From contig OZ025216.1 of the NCBI GenBank assembly GCA_964019055.1, forward strand, positions 7,739,414 through 7,803,413: a stretch of DNA of 64,000 bases, written 5' to 3'. Source of the stretch: Anthopleura xanthogrammica. Lineage: Eukaryota > Cnidaria > Anthozoa > Actiniaria > Actiniidae. This document shows positions 40,737-51,814 of the stretch, one piece after another. The notes under the pieces are model-generated. The model did not search any database. It worked only from the letters and a program-made list of their open reading frames with translations, and was not told the origin of the DNA. The position numbers and the translations under genes are program-made. Each line of letters opens with the position of its first letter. The first letter of the stretch is position 1.

Positions 40737-41115
40737 TATCCCACACCATAGAAAATACAAATGCATAGATCAAATGCGCAGTGCATGATGGGAAGGAAGA
40801 GTGAAATACCGACGAATACACGCATCAAGCATTCCGCGCTACTGCTCTAAGCGCATGCTCAGGGGATTAAAAAGTGGGATAATATTTTGTAAAATATGCA
40901 ATTTTTTGGTATATTTGACTCAAAATTCGCTGAACGGTACGTGATCTTGAATATTTAATGAAAAATACAACTAAAATATAACATGTTTTACAAAATATTA
41001 TCTCACTTTTTGATCCCCTGAGCATGCGCTTAGAGCAGTAGCGCGGAATGCTTGATGCGTGTATATGCAACGGCTTTCCTGCTTTCTGATTGGCTGTATT
41101 TTCTATGGTGTGAGA
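40737..41115. mobile_element. Large foldback element with about 80-bp inner arms (copy A)
   Basis: Inner arms (40,818-40,896 and 40,984-41,063) are near-perfect inverted copies starting TACACGCATCAAGC. The outer ends (40,737-40,758 and 41,096-41,115) are also inverted. The left and right intervening parts are less similar. It ends about 90 bp from the stop codon of the coiled-coil exon. Confidence 0.75.
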
Positions 41116-41207
41116 TGAATAGAGGTTATTACATGGGCGCGCGGAGATACGAATTTTATCTTCGAGTGTTGAAAAGATCTCCCACGAGTGAGCGCAGCGA
41201 ACTACTA

Positions 41208-42431
41208 CTAAATACCGCAGTTTAAAAGAATAATTACGAAAATAATTACGAAAATAATTACGACAGAAATAATAAAATGTCGTCTTCTGTCCTGTTCTAG
41301 CTTCTTCTTCTGTCGTAAAAGCTGTCTGTTTTCATATTCTAGCTTCCTCTTCTGTTGTTTAAACTGTTTTTTGTCCCCTTCTAGCTTCTCCTTCTGCTGT
41401 TTAAGCTGTCTGTTTTCCTCTTCTACACTCTTCTTCTGTTGTTTAAGCTGTCTTTTATACTCTTCTAGCTTCTCCTTCTGCTGTTTAAGCTGTCTGTTTT
41501 CCTCTTCTACACTCTTCTTCTGTTGTTTAAGCTGTCTGTTTTCCTCTTCTACACTCTTCTTCTGTTCTTTAAGCTGTCTTTTATACTCTTCTAGCTTCTC
41601 CTTCTGCTGTTTAAGCTGTCTGTTTTCCTCTTCTACACTCTTCTTCTGTTGTTTAAGCTGTCTTTTATACTCTTCTAGCTTCTCCTTCTGCTGTTTAAGC
41701 TGTCTGTTTTCCTCTTCTACACTCTTCTTCTGTTGTTTAAGCTGTCTTTTATACTCTTCTAGCTTCTCCTTCTGCTGTTTCGACTGTGTTTTATCCTCTT
41801 CTAACTTCTCATTCTGTAGTCTAAGCTGTCCATTTTCATATTCTTGCTTCTCCTTCTGCTGTTTAAACTGTCTTTTATCTTCTTCTAACTTCTCATTCTG
41901 TAGTCTAAGCTGTCCATTTTCATATTCTTGCTTCTCCTTCTGCTGTTTCGACTGTGTTTTATCATCTTCTAACTTCTCATTCTGTAGTCTAAGCTGTCCA
42001 TTTTCATATTCTTGCTTCTCCTTCTGCTGTTTAAACTGTCTTTTATCCTCTTCTAACTTCTCATTCTGTAGTCTAAGCTGTCCATTTTCATATTCTTGCT
42101 TCTCCTTCTGCTGTTTAAACTGTCTTTTATCTTCTTCTAACTTCTCATTCTGTTGTCTTAGCTGTCCATTTTCATATTCTTGCTTCTCCTTCTGCTGTTT
42201 AAACTGTCTTTTATCTTCTTCTAACTTCTCATTCTGTTGTCTTAGCTGTCCATTTTCATATTCTAGCTTCTCCTTCTGCTGTTTAAACTGTCTTTTATCC
42301 TCTTCTAACTTCTCCTTCTGCTGTTTAAGCTGTCTGTTTTTCCTTTCCAGTTCCTCTTGTTCTCTTAGATGTCTTAACTCCTCTAATTCGACCGGTAAAG
42401 GTTTCGTTAACGTGTGTTTGCCCTTAGCGGC
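41208..42431 (-). CDS. Gene copy 2, coiled-coil exon with hydrophobic tail (last exon)
   Basis: A 407-codon open exon. An acceptor (TTTGTTTCAG) precedes it at 42,432-42,433 and there is no ATG at the start, so it is an internal or last exon. After about 30 residues it consists of 14-residue units, each two heptads, of types such as KEKLEEDKRQFKQQ and KKSVEEENRQLKQQ. This predicts a long charged coiled coil. The end has about 17 hydrophobic Val/Ile/Phe residues and then only four residues, as in tail-anchored membrane proteins. Its frame (phase 0) fits a donor after the Tyr codon in the linker exon at 44,176-44,417. It has four more 14-residue units than the copy at 53,864-54,952. The upstream N-terminal exon of this gene has a nonsense codon, so a full-length product is doubtful. 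The plus-strand ORF opposite is a shadow. Confidence 0.65.
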   Translation of the reverse strand, partial: AAKGKHTLTKPLPVELEELRHLREQEELERKNRQLKQQKEKLEEDKRQFKQQKEKLEYENGQLRQQNEKLEEDKRQFKQQKEKQEYENGQLRQQNEKLEEDKRQFKQQKEKQEYENGQLRLQNEKLEEDKRQFKQQKEKQEYENGQLRLQNEKLEDDKTQSKQQKEKQEYENGQLRLQNEKLEEDKRQFKQQKEKQEYENGQLRLQNEKLEEDKTQSKQQKEKLEEYKRQLKQQKKSVEEENRQLKQQKEKLEEYKRQLKQQKKSVEEENRQLKQQKEKLEEYKRQLKEQKKSVEEENRQLKQQKKSVEEENRQLKQQKEKLEEYKRQLKQQKKSVEEENRQLKQQKEKLEGDKKQFKQQKRKLEYENRQLLRQKKKLEQDRRRHFIISVVIIFVIIFVIILLNCGI

Positions 42432-42439
42432 CTGAAACA

Positions 42440-42860
42440 AATAAAGACAGAACAGTAAAAAAACTGAAAAGCTATTTTTTCTGTTAATAGTAGTTATACA
42501 TAGGGTGTTGACTCAACTTACAATGTAATATGTAACCAATAGTGAATTTACAGGCCTGGAACTGCTGCCGCAGACTGGTCAGTTATTTTTTTCGTATTTA
42601 TTTACCAATATTTAGCCAGGAGTTGCCCCCTTCAGCATTGCTGATATCAATGGGGGCCCTGGTAAGTAAGAGAACATGATAAATCAGTGAACAGATCTAG
42701 AAAAATAATAATCTACAAAAAAAAAACGAAAAATGAAATTTTAAGATCAAAATAAAGGTCTTACAAAAAACATCCCTAATTTCCACTCGGTCCCGAAGAA
42801 AATATTGATTTACATTGTTTTACGATGTTCGGGAGCTCGTTGTGAGTATGCGATTGCCCC
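42440..42860. other. Intron or intergenic sequence before copy B
   Basis: AT-rich and without recognised features. In the proposed gene 2 model it is part of the intron between the linker exon (44,176) and the coil exon (42,431). Confidence 0.4.
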
Positions 42861-43485
42861 CTGTAATGCCACTGACTTCCTCCATTCTATCAAAAGTCAG
42901 TTCTTATTTTTGGAAGTACTGTGATGTACCACGACTAAAGGACATTTTTAGAAGGTTAATTAAGCTCGATCATTTTAATTAAATAGCACTCTTTTAAAAT
43001 AACACTGGAGATTGTGAGTACAATGAATAGTTTGCAATACTTTGGACTGCCAGGAGTTTAGTCTTGACCATTTAAAACTCAGTTGTTTAGCTATCAGTAT
43101 GCAAGCACTACATATATAGAGTTTATATCTACATACCAATTTTTTTTCTCTCCCACCTGAAATGAAATATCGGTCTATTAATAAGTAACAAGCCAGTGTA
43201 AAAAAAAATGGATATTTCCTATCATAGGAATGGCATGACTGAAAGTGCGCGATGTGCTGTGTGCTCTCATGATGCACGTGTTCCCAACCAATCAGAAAGC
43301 GAGATGTATAACAGTTATTTCATAATGCGTCATGAGTTCTGCCCTTTTACACAATAATGATGAACTTGTACATATTATACAAGAGGTTGGTGACGAATAG
43401 CCTGTGTGCAGCCGGCGACTTTAACGCAGTATAGGTGACGAAATCCTTAGTTTGCATTCTCTCAGTTCACGCGTTCTCATCAAGG

Positions 43486-43916
43486 GAGCACGGCAGAAAT
43501 AAATTTATTGATTGGTCTTCCTGTGGTATTGAAGTGTGTTGACGAATGCGGCGGTTTTCCACGAAAATATAGCGTGGGTTCACTTAAATATCCAAGATGG
43601 CGCTTACATAATTTTGACCCCATGAGCACGGCAGAGATAAATTTATTGATTGGTCTTCCTGTGGTAATGACGTTTGCTGACGAATGCGGTTTTCCACGAA
43701 AATATAGCGTGGGCTCACGTAAATATCCAATATGGTGGCTTACATAATATTGACGCGTCAATAATATATAACGTCCGCCATATTTGTTTAACTATGAGCC
43801 CGCACGCATTTTAAGAAAACAGCGTTGCATCAACACCACAGGAAGCCCATGCGCTTAGAAAAGCTGCACGTTAATACCACAGGATGACCAATCAATAAAT
43901 TTATCTCTGCCGTGAT
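43486..43916. mobile_element. MITE-like element (copy B)
   Basis: Counterpart of the element at 626-1069. Left ends start at 43,486 and 43,624, and the right inverted end lies at about 43,869-43,916. The spacer between the two left ends is shorter than in A and C. Confidence 0.7.
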
Positions 43917-44175
43917 CTCTGTTCTCATCAGTACAAATCAAAGGTTTATGAAAATGGTCCAGAGTCCTTCAATACCGTGCTTTAAAAAAATAATAATTAG
44001 GAGCTATCAACCCTAGCGGCAATTTGCTTTGTTTGCACCAACTATTCTTAACCCTTGGACCCTTTCCTTGGATTCACCAACAAACACTCAGTGCCCTGAT
44101 TATGATCTTTTATTAAATCTATAAATTAGAATTAAGAACATATCTAACTGAATACATACCCGGGGTTGCAATTAC

Positions 44176-44417
44176 GTACTTATTCTTGGTGGTAGGTTGG
44201 TGCTGATCATGATGGGCAGGTTCACGTGAAGGTGAAGCATGGAACCCATTCTCGCTATTAGGCTGTTCAGTGGAGGGTGAGGATTCGGCCCCTTCTGTTG
44301 GTTCTCCAGTCTCATCTTTAAGGCCAAACGACGAGGTGCCTGCTGGCTGTCCAGACTCAGCTCCAAGGGCAAGTGGTAAGTCCATTGGACCATCTGTATG
44401 CGATGCAGATGTCGTTT
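44176..44417 (-). pseudogene. Gene copy 2, linker exon
   Basis: The acceptor (CCCCCCAAAG) is at 44,418-44,419. Phase 1 matches the donor of the N-terminal exon, so a Glu codon is completed across the junction. It encodes about 80 residues rich in Glu, Ser, Pro, Thr and Gln, predicted disordered. The donor is either after a Tyr codon at 44,176 (GTAATT, phase 0, fits the coil exon) or at 44,160 (GTATGT, a stronger motif, but phase 1, which would put a stop just inside the coil exon unless another exon intervenes). It is listed as pseudogene only because the upstream exon has a stop. Confidence 0.5.
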
Positions 44418-44626
44418 CTTTGGGGGGAAATATTTATAATCAATCTTAGACGCAAAAGAATGAGGTTTCGATATTTCTAATCTAACCTAAGTCACCATAC
44501 CTTTTAAGCTTGGTCTTTGTGCCAAGTAGCATGCAAATTTTATTCATCTATTCGAACCATGTATAAGTCAGGATTTTTAAAGGTGGTTATCTACTGTTGG
44601 ACAAACAGACATTTAATAAGTATTAC

Positions 44627-45349
44627 CTTTTTTTATTTCGAACATGAAAATCGAGATTGTGCAGTCGCGATCGTTTGTCTTTTTGTAACATCCCACTATA
44701 GTTTTTTCTTTTTCCAAGATAATTCGAAGTGGCCCAGCCTTGTTCAGTTTGCCATACTGAACCGCCTCATTAACGTGATAGATATTACTCTGTGATTGGC
44801 TTTGGCTCACGCTGAAGGAAATGAACGTAAGATAGTCGGCACCACGTCCCATTCCTAGTCCATACAAGTTCTTGCTGGGATCTAGAATTTCATTAATTCC
44901 AGCCTGTATCTTGCAGTATTTCATCATAAACTTGCTATCATTTAGATCTTCAGAATCACAGCACAAAAAGAAATGCCCATTAAATGCAATCACAAACGGG
45001 TTGTTTTCCAGAGTACATTCTTTCGGTTTCATGGACTTCTCATTCTTTTGAATCTCTATATACTAAATGACTGCTTTGGTCACCTTTCCTTGGATGTTGC
45101 TAACAGAACTATAAAGAAGGTATTTAGACCTTTCTAATTTATTCCTCTTGACTTTGGCTGAAGGATCTATGAAATATTCGACGAAATGTTTAAGATCGGC
45201 ATCTTTTTTCAAAAAGACTCCGTGGAATTTAATATTTGAAGATTTCTCCAGATTTCCTTCAGGTTTTTCCAGAATTGTCAATTCAACAGTGGCAGTTCCT
45301 GCAGTAGCCGTATCCACGAAAGGCATTGTTGCTTTATACTGAAGATTAC
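44627..45349 (-). pseudogene. Gene copy 2, N-terminal exon with nonsense codon
   Basis: Same exon as 57,301-58,023, with the acceptor at 45,350-45,351 and ATG at 45,324-45,326. TAG at 45,063-45,065 replaces the Lys codon of copy C, the same change as in copy A. Reading continues in frame after the stop to the donor at 44,626. It also has private amino-acid changes, for example Met-Gly-Arg in place of Lys-Glu-Cys near 44,850. Restart at a later ATG (45,030) would give only the second half of the domain. Confidence 0.65.
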
Positions 45350-45819
45350 CTGAATATAAAAGAAAAATGAATTTAGTGTGTGTATAGATATGAAAAATGA
45401 AATCCAAATCTACCTGTTTATGACACCCCCACACAGACTTGGTTGCAACACTCCGGTTGGCTTAAGGTAATTCCCTCGAAAGAAATTTTGCCAATAACTT
45501 TGTTCTGAAACTTTGTATGGACATTAATGATGTAATGGACATTTAAAAACTGAAATAAAAAGAGGGGGTCACCATTCTCATTTTCCCACTAGATACTCTT
45601 CAAATGTAGCAATATACAGGTTTTATGGCGAAATGTGGTAGCAACCGGAAGTCGTAATCCAAAACGTTTATTCTCGGTTCAAAGTACTTCCTTACAATAA
45701 AACGTACCTATAATTCAAAGTTGAATAATCATTCTATACTTCTAAATCCATCAAAGTAATTAAATGACTTAATCACAGAAGCCACTAAGTGAGTATTGTA
45801 GGGGTTTGGTGCACTTTAA

Positions 45820-45887
45820 AAGGAGGGAGGGTAACCCTATCATTAGGGTTACCCTAGCAGGGCTACCCTAGGGTTACCTTCCTCCTT
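45820..45887. repeat. Palindrome with telomere-like core (copy B)
   Basis: Same 68-bp structure as 3,339-3,406, with small changes in the right arm. Copy C lacks it. Confidence 0.6.
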
Positions 45888-45979
45888 GTAAACATGTTTA
45901 AAGAGGCCCTCTGAGTCAGTTTTTGGACACTAATTCCGATACTAGTCATTATTAGGTCAAAGGTGTTGGTTGCTTTTAT

Positions 45980-46273
45980 GTGATAGATAAAACATGAGCG
46001 GGAGACCTTTATGGGGATTTAAAATGGCGAGCCTTTTTAGCCCCATAAAGGTCGGACGCGAATGTTTTATCTCACTTATCAAAGGTTTAGGATAGTTAGG
46101 TCATGTGTTACTTAAATTTTACTTAAACTTTCAAGATAAAAGCACTTTTCGCCGAGAAAATCTTAGTTAAAGTTGTATGCAAATCAGGACGAATCTCTTG
46201 CCGATTTAAAAACTCGGTCATGGTTGTGATTTTCTATTGTGTTTGGCCTTATGAATATTAATGAATTTGATAA
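45980..46273. mobile_element. Insertion private to copy B, foldback-like
   Basis: Copy A reads straight through at about 3,498, while copy B has about 294 extra bases. Near its left end, arms at about 45,985-46,015 and 46,041-46,072 are imperfect inverted repeats (GATAAAACAT... and ...ATGTTTTATC). Its right part resembles sequence at about 4,250-4,340 in A, suggesting related elements. I could not define a clean target-site duplication. Confidence 0.5.
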
Positions 46274-46627
46274 AGTTTGTGAACTTGTTCGTACCATGCA
46301 GTAGAAATCAATAATGCACTACTGGCTGAGAACCTGTGAAAATCCTGTGAAAGATAGCTGTAAATTTTTGAAATTTCGCAGAATTTTCACAGGTTTCAAA
46401 ACGAACGATTTTTCCAAGAATCAACATCAGCAGTTTTTTTCACAGGTCATTTTCGTCATAGTTAGTAACTATAGTCATAGTACTAACTATGTTTTCGTGT
46501 TACCTATGTTTTCAAAGAATTTAACAGGTTCTCATATCATGCAGCCATTTATATCAGTTTTTGATCAGTGAAGCTTATTATCACGTGTGCTTACGGACAA
46601 GACAACTTCAAGTAATATATTTCACAA

Positions 46628-46749
46628 ATAGAAAACGTTTGCCGTGTTTACATAGCCTGATATAAACACTCGGTCAGGTTTGGGAGAAGTCTTGAGCTCT
46701 GTGTAAACCTTTTTTTTACACAACAGCTCTCGACTTCTCCCAAACTTCC

Positions 46750-46780
<31 letters not shown>

Positions 46781-46795
46781 CATAACGTTTTCTAT
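46628..46795. mobile_element. Foldback/MITE with 44-bp inverted ends (copy B)
   Basis: Counterpart of 3,805-3,983, about 11 bp shorter because of a deletion in the loop. It is absent from copy C, where this section was lost. Confidence 0.65.
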
Positions 46796-47674
46796 CTGTT
46801 TTATAAAATATTGAAATTGCCGTGTTTATATAGCCTCATGTAAACACGGCTATCAGCCAATCAGGCGCGCGTTATATCTGAACTATTTTATAAACAATAT
46901 GAGTGGCCGTGTTGTATTAGAAAGCGAGTGATTGTAAATCTGATACATGACACAGACACGAATATTCTATATTACTTATGAAACGTCTAGGTGTATACAT
47001 TCATGTTCTACTAAAATTTTAAAGATAAAATTGAATTTGGCTGAATTGAGTTGAATTAAAGTTTATGCAAATCAGGACGATTTTATATCAATCTCCTCCA
47101 CGGACAATGACTTCTATTGTGTTTTATAATGTTTATATAAAGCGTTTTACTCGAGTAGACGGCGAACCATGTCCAGATATTTCAACCAACTAATCAATAA
47201 TTATACTAAAAACAAATATACAGGATAAAAGAACAAAGAAATTAAAGAATAAGAAACTCAGTGATGAAGATAAAACCAGGACTCGAGGACTCGATTCTGA
47301 GAAATCTTGAATCAAATAGACTGTGACGTTCCGTGTTAAATTTGCGATGATCAGTACAAGTTAAGATTCCCAAGACTGTCTGGGCTGTAAAACAGATAAA
47401 ATATCGTTTTTACCCACCTTTTTGCACTCAGTTTTGGCACTTTTAAGGGGATATGTTTTCCTTTATACGAAGATGAGTTGAGTTCTCCATGCAATTTCCG
47501 TCTTTGTAGGTACTTCCAAGAAACCTGCATCCTTGCGTGACGTCACGCGAACCACAGGCTTCCCATAAAAAGACCAACAAAGCCGGTTTGGATCCAGGTG
47601 AATAATTTTATATAAATAAACTCATTTATCGCGACCATTAAATAGACCATAAACTCCTTGCATCACTTATGAAT

Positions 47675-47758
47675 GCAGCTCAATTTGGAGGACAAAACAA
47701 TAGGTTCCAATTCTCAGGAGATTGAAATTCCTTTATTTTCTCCTCCAAATTGAGCTGC
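47675..47758. repeat. 18-bp inverted repeat (copy B)
   Basis: Same 84-bp structure as at 4,900-4,983, arms intact. Confidence 0.65.
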
Positions 47759-48199
47759 TTTGACGTCGCGTGCAAGGGGTCTATACAGTAAAATACGACT
47801 CATTAAAACAGCTAACGTTTATTTCTGTTCAATTCTTTACTGAAATACAATTGTGTTGCTTTTAAAACTCATCAACATGATGGCAGATAAAGTCCTAGTT
47901 ACAATGCATAGGGCACTGCAGCCCACATTCTATATAAAAGCTTAAATACTATGGATTACATTTGCAGCTCATAGCAGGTAAAGTAGTTAGAGTATGACTG
48001 GCTCCCCAATGAACCTAGCCTAATAAGTCCTAGCTAGTTACAGGGTTCGTACATGATCCTCTGTGAGAATTTCCAAAACTTTCCAAAGCCTTTTGACTCA
48101 AATTTCCAAAATTACACAAAGCGCAAAACTGAAGCCAAATTCATGGATCTGAAAGATTCAACATATTACATTTACAACGAAAACAATTATTTGCAAGTC

Positions 48200-48450
48200 A
48201 TGAAGGTTTATACTTCCAATATGTAAATGACCGTGACGTCACCCCAGGTTTCATTTAATATACAAACTTTAACAGGTTCACAGAAAACGTATTTAATAAG
48301 CATCATCATTATACTCATGGTTTTCACAATGTTTACAGTAAATTTTGGTGTCTCATAATGGCCAGTGTTTAGTATTATAAGTAAAACAAATATACTCAAA
48401 AGCCTGGGGTGACGTCACGGTCATTAACATATTGAAGTATAAACCTTCAT
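48200..48450. mobile_element. MITE-like element with CRE-containing inverted ends (copy B)
   Basis: The ends (48,200-48,248 and 48,403-48,450) are inverted copies over about 47 bp with few mismatches. Each contains TGACGTCA (48,234-48,241 and 48,410-48,417), the cAMP-response-element consensus. The element is about 250 bp and non-coding; small ORFs across it are chance. Confidence 0.65.
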
Positions 48451-48596
48451 ATCTTAAAGACGCAACACTCAAATGAAGAAATATTTGACCATTCAACTAG
48501 TCGCTTCATGTAGAATCGATGCAGAAAGTATTGTATCAGGGGTTAGGTGCACTTTAAAAGTATTTAATTCGTTAATTGCTAGACAACATGTGGAAT

Positions 48597-48745
48597 GGAT
48601 TGGAAACTGAGTGGGATAAGTGGAAAGAAAAGAAAAAAGTGAAGAGGAGAAGAGAAGAGAGAAAAGAGGACAGCAAAAAGAAGAAAGGGAATCAAAGCAA
48701 TGAAATGAAAGGAAAAAAGAGAAAAGGAAATAAATAGATTGAATG
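48597..48745. repeat. Purine-rich tract (copy B)
   Basis: Counterpart of 5,830-6,005, somewhat shorter. The minus-strand ORF across it is low-complexity and not considered coding. Confidence 0.6.
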
Positions 48746-48943
48746 CATGAACTATGAGGAGTTAAAAAGAAGAGCACTAATCGTTGTACTGAAATGTTTC
48801 AGTAAATCAAATTTACCGAATAAATTTTTGTAATGTTTTTCTTGCATGGGTTTGTGACATTTTTTATTTTTGGTCACGTGATTTTCGATATATCCGATTA
48901 GGACTGAAACAATAGCACAAAGGAATTTTCATATACCTCTGAG

Positions 48944-48959
48944 GGGGGGGGGGGGGGGG
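48944..48959 (+). repeat. Run of 16 G before the array (copy B)
   Basis: An uninterrupted G run. The same place has 8 G in copy A (6,190-6,197) and 16 G in copy C (61,430-61,445). Lengths of such runs are often unreliable in assemblies. Confidence 0.7.
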
Positions 48960-49071
48960 AGAAAACTTAGGACTGTAAACAGCCTTGATCGAGTCACAAA
49001 AACACACTTTATCTGATTCCGCAGCTGAAACAAAAAAATGTAGAAATAGGGTTACGTTTCAGTATACGTTT

Positions 49072-49790
49072 CACGAGATGGATTGGATGAACACAAAGGA
49101 ATAAGAATGTACACGAGATAGATTGGATGAACGCATAGGAATAAGAATGTACCCGAGATGGAATGGATGAACGCATAGGAATAAGAATGTACACGAGATG
49201 GATTGGATGAACGCATAGGAATAAGAATGTACACGAGATAGATTGGATGAACACATAGGAATAAGAATGTACACGAGATGGATTGGATGAATGCATAGGA
49301 ATAAGAATGTACACGAGATGGATTGGATGAACGCATAGGAATAAGAATGTACCCGAGATGGATTGGATGAACGAAAAGGAATAAGAATGTACACGAGATG
49401 GATTGGATGAACGCATAGGAATAAGAATGTACCCGGGATGGATTGGATGAACGAAAAGGAATAAGAATGTACACGAGATGGATTGGATGAACGCATAGGA
49501 ATAAGAATGTACACGAGATGGATTGGATGAACGCATAGGAATAAGAATGTACACGAGATGGATTGGATGAACGCATAGGAATAAGAATGTACACGAGGTG
49601 GATTGGATGAACGCATAGGAATAAGAATGTATACGAGATGGATTGGATGAACGCATAGGAATAAGAATGTACACGAGATGGATTGGATGAACGCATAGGA
49701 ATAAGAATGTACACGAGATGGATTGGATGAACACATAGGAATAAGAATGTACCCGAGATGGATTGGATGAACGCATAGGAATAAGAATGA
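49072..49790. repeat. 40-bp satellite array, 18 units (copy B)
   Basis: Same unit as the large array, more uniform: mostly the cgcatagg type, with some caca and cgaaaagg units. The right edge runs into GAGATGCATTTTCGTTG, as in C and, nearly, in A. All three minus frames are open here too, giving three overlapping artefactual ORFs of about 220-260 codons. Confidence 0.95.
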
Positions 49791-49900
49791 GATGCATTTT
49801 CGTTGTTTCCCCTTTGTTTGTTTGTTTTTTCTTCTGCTGATTATAATAATTGTAAACCTATTTCAAAAAGACGTCGATGGGAGATCTGAAATCTTAAATC

Positions 49901-50128
49901 TTAGACCGTGTAACAAGCTGTAAAATGTAATATATTCACAGCCAAACAACGTAGCCGGCTTTTAGATTGGAATATGAAGCATGACCTTTGAGTTAAGAAT
50001 GTAATTTTTCTTATTTTAGCAAGAAAACATAAAAGGACAAAAGTTTTGTTCAGTTTCAGATCGCCCATTTCAGATCTCCGATCGACAACGTTTTTTGAAA
50101 TACGCGCATGCGCATGCTTGATGTACAT
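49901..50128 (-). CDS. Possible 75-residue microprotein (copy B)
   Basis: The predicted protein is identical to that at 36,142-36,369. The DNA differs at four sites from A and one from C, all silent. No promoter or splice signal was identified. Confidence 0.35.
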   Translation of the reverse strand: MYIKHAHARISKNVVDRRSEMGDLKLNKTFVLLCFLAKIRKITFLTQRSCFIFQSKSRLRCLAVNILHFTACYTV

Positions 50129-50717
50129 TTACACATCGCTTTTATGCCAAACATTCCACTTGTCAAAATGTTCTGAGGGATGAGAAAATAAAACCTCCCA
50201 GGCTGATTCGTGTATACGTCGCATCTGGGTTTTTCAAAACACGTCCCACATGGAAAGAAATAACCACAACGACAAAACCATCAGCAATACAAGCGACATA
50301 CCGGGTGTGCTGGTCATAGCAAGGGGTTAATCATCTACGGTCTAGGGGCCGACTAACCTTTCCCTTAGGCTTCAGCCGAGCTTCCTGATCAGTCAGTAAT
50401 GTCCTCCCGGGATAGCGGTGTTGGGGCCGAAATCTCCAGCGTAGCCGTAAGTCCATACGGGGCTTCAGCACTCGATGTCTGGAAGTATGGTCCTGGTTAA
50501 TCAATCAATAAAAACAAATTATTTCCATAAACCTGAGTCTTTATTGAAGATAAAATATTAAGAAGATGAATTTTAGAAAGTAGACTGAAGGCTCGCACCT
50601 ACAAGTTTTTCCATGTTCTGATAATACTTTATTCCTAACATAGATAGATCCATCATATTACAAATCGTAGTCGCGCTACGCTCATAACGATAAAAGTTCA
50701 CACCGAAGAAGAGTCTA

Positions 50718-50845
50718 AAGGATGGTGGCGCAATTCCATCCATCAAACTTGCTTTCCAAGGTTATCAATATGGGATGTTTGCGCGAGGTCAGTCTCAATG
50801 ATGGTGGCGCAATTCCATCCATCAAACTTGCCTTCCAAGGTATAT
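50718..50845. repeat. 79-bp minisatellite, about 1.6 units (copy B)
   Basis: Same unit as 36,955-37,175, with one unit fewer. Confidence 0.75.
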
Positions 50846-50944
50846 ATGAACCGACCTTTCTAGGTTATAATGTATATGATATGATGTTATCACGAGGGAG
50901 GCCAGTCTGAAGGATGGTGGCAGAATTCCATTCATTAAAATGAC

Positions 50945-51170
50945 CTTTGGCGTGGGGTAAAACGCTCGCCTCTCGCCTCCACGGTCGGGGATCTATTTCC
51001 AGTCTCGTCATTTGAGCTGTGTTGGTTGGTTCTCTTTTTCTGATTCCGAAAGTCTTCGATTGACCATAATCCACGTTTCTCGCTGTTTCCTGTTCTTCTA
51101 GTTGACGCGTGTACCATTTGTGGGAAGGCAAAGTTTCCAGCTCTTTTCGGTTGGTGGACGCAGGCATGCA
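50945..51170 (+). mobile_element. Possible SINE, internally deleted (copy B)
   Basis: Same head as 37,268, but the B-box-like part is altered (GGGGATCTATTTCC) and about 100 bp of the 3' body is missing. Confidence 0.35.
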
Positions 51171-51525
51171 GTCCAACCACGATCACACGCGACTTCGATG
51201 TTCGTATTTTTTCACTTTCTTCGCTCTTTGTAATAAAACTGAAGAAATTACTGCCTGTTTCCTCCTTGTCAGCACCTGTTTGAGGAACAGGACACTGACG
51301 CCTATCATTCCCGCCGATTTTCCAAATAACGCAGTATACACTTTAGGATTCAACTTTCATGATAATTCTCTTACATGCATCATTCATTCAAAACTTTTGA
51401 TATCTCTGCATCAAAAAAAGATATCTTAACTGTCAACGCCATTCTGACTTTTTCAAACAGCTCTTCCATGTTCAGAGCGTCAAAAACTTGAAGGAAAGTT
51501 TTTCGTTTTAAATTTATCCATTTAA

Positions 51526-51814
51526 CCGGGGGGGGGGGGTACTTCGGGTCGTTTCATACGGGGATGCTCCGCCCGGACTCTCGACCCCTTACCCTTTTCT
51601 ATACCAAATTTCAGCAAAAAGGTACCCCTTTTTTATACCTTTTTGCCTGAAAAGGTACCCCTTTCATATACTTTTGAAGAAAATCTACCCCTTTTTATTC
51701 CAAAACTCGCAAATTTCCACCCCTTTTCTATACGTGCGGTTTGAAAAAAGTACCCCTTTCGGGCGGAGCATCCCCGTATAGTCAATTATAGGGAGTACCC
51801 CCCCCCCCCCCCCC
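51526..51814. mobile_element. MITE capped by G run and C run (copy B)
   Basis: Counterpart of 38,044-38,324 with slightly different run lengths. The right cap is followed by TAGG rather than GG. Copy C would have it beyond the window edge. Confidence 0.75.

Larger units (their letters stand above)
1..42860. repeat. Tandem segmental duplication, copy A
   Basis: The first bases of the window recur almost unchanged at 42,861 and 55,371, and the order of elements is the same in all three places. Copy A is the longest because it carries the expanded 40-bp array (6,212-36,036) and an 803-bp LTR (39,227-40,029) missing from copy B. It also keeps about 590 bp (roughly 2,690-3,285) that B lacks. Its left boundary cannot be fixed because the window starts inside or at the edge of the unit. 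Confidence 0.9.

Noticed and set aside
40630..40821. 63-codon minus ORF identical in A and B
   Set aside because: It lies inside inverted-repeat elements, and the identical sequence gives no test of constraint.
41371..42435. Plus-strand Ser/Cys/Phe-rich ORF of 354 codons (also 53,760-54,956)
   Set aside because: It is the reverse reading of the coiled-coil repeats; the minus strand has the splice acceptor, heptads and hydrophobic tail.
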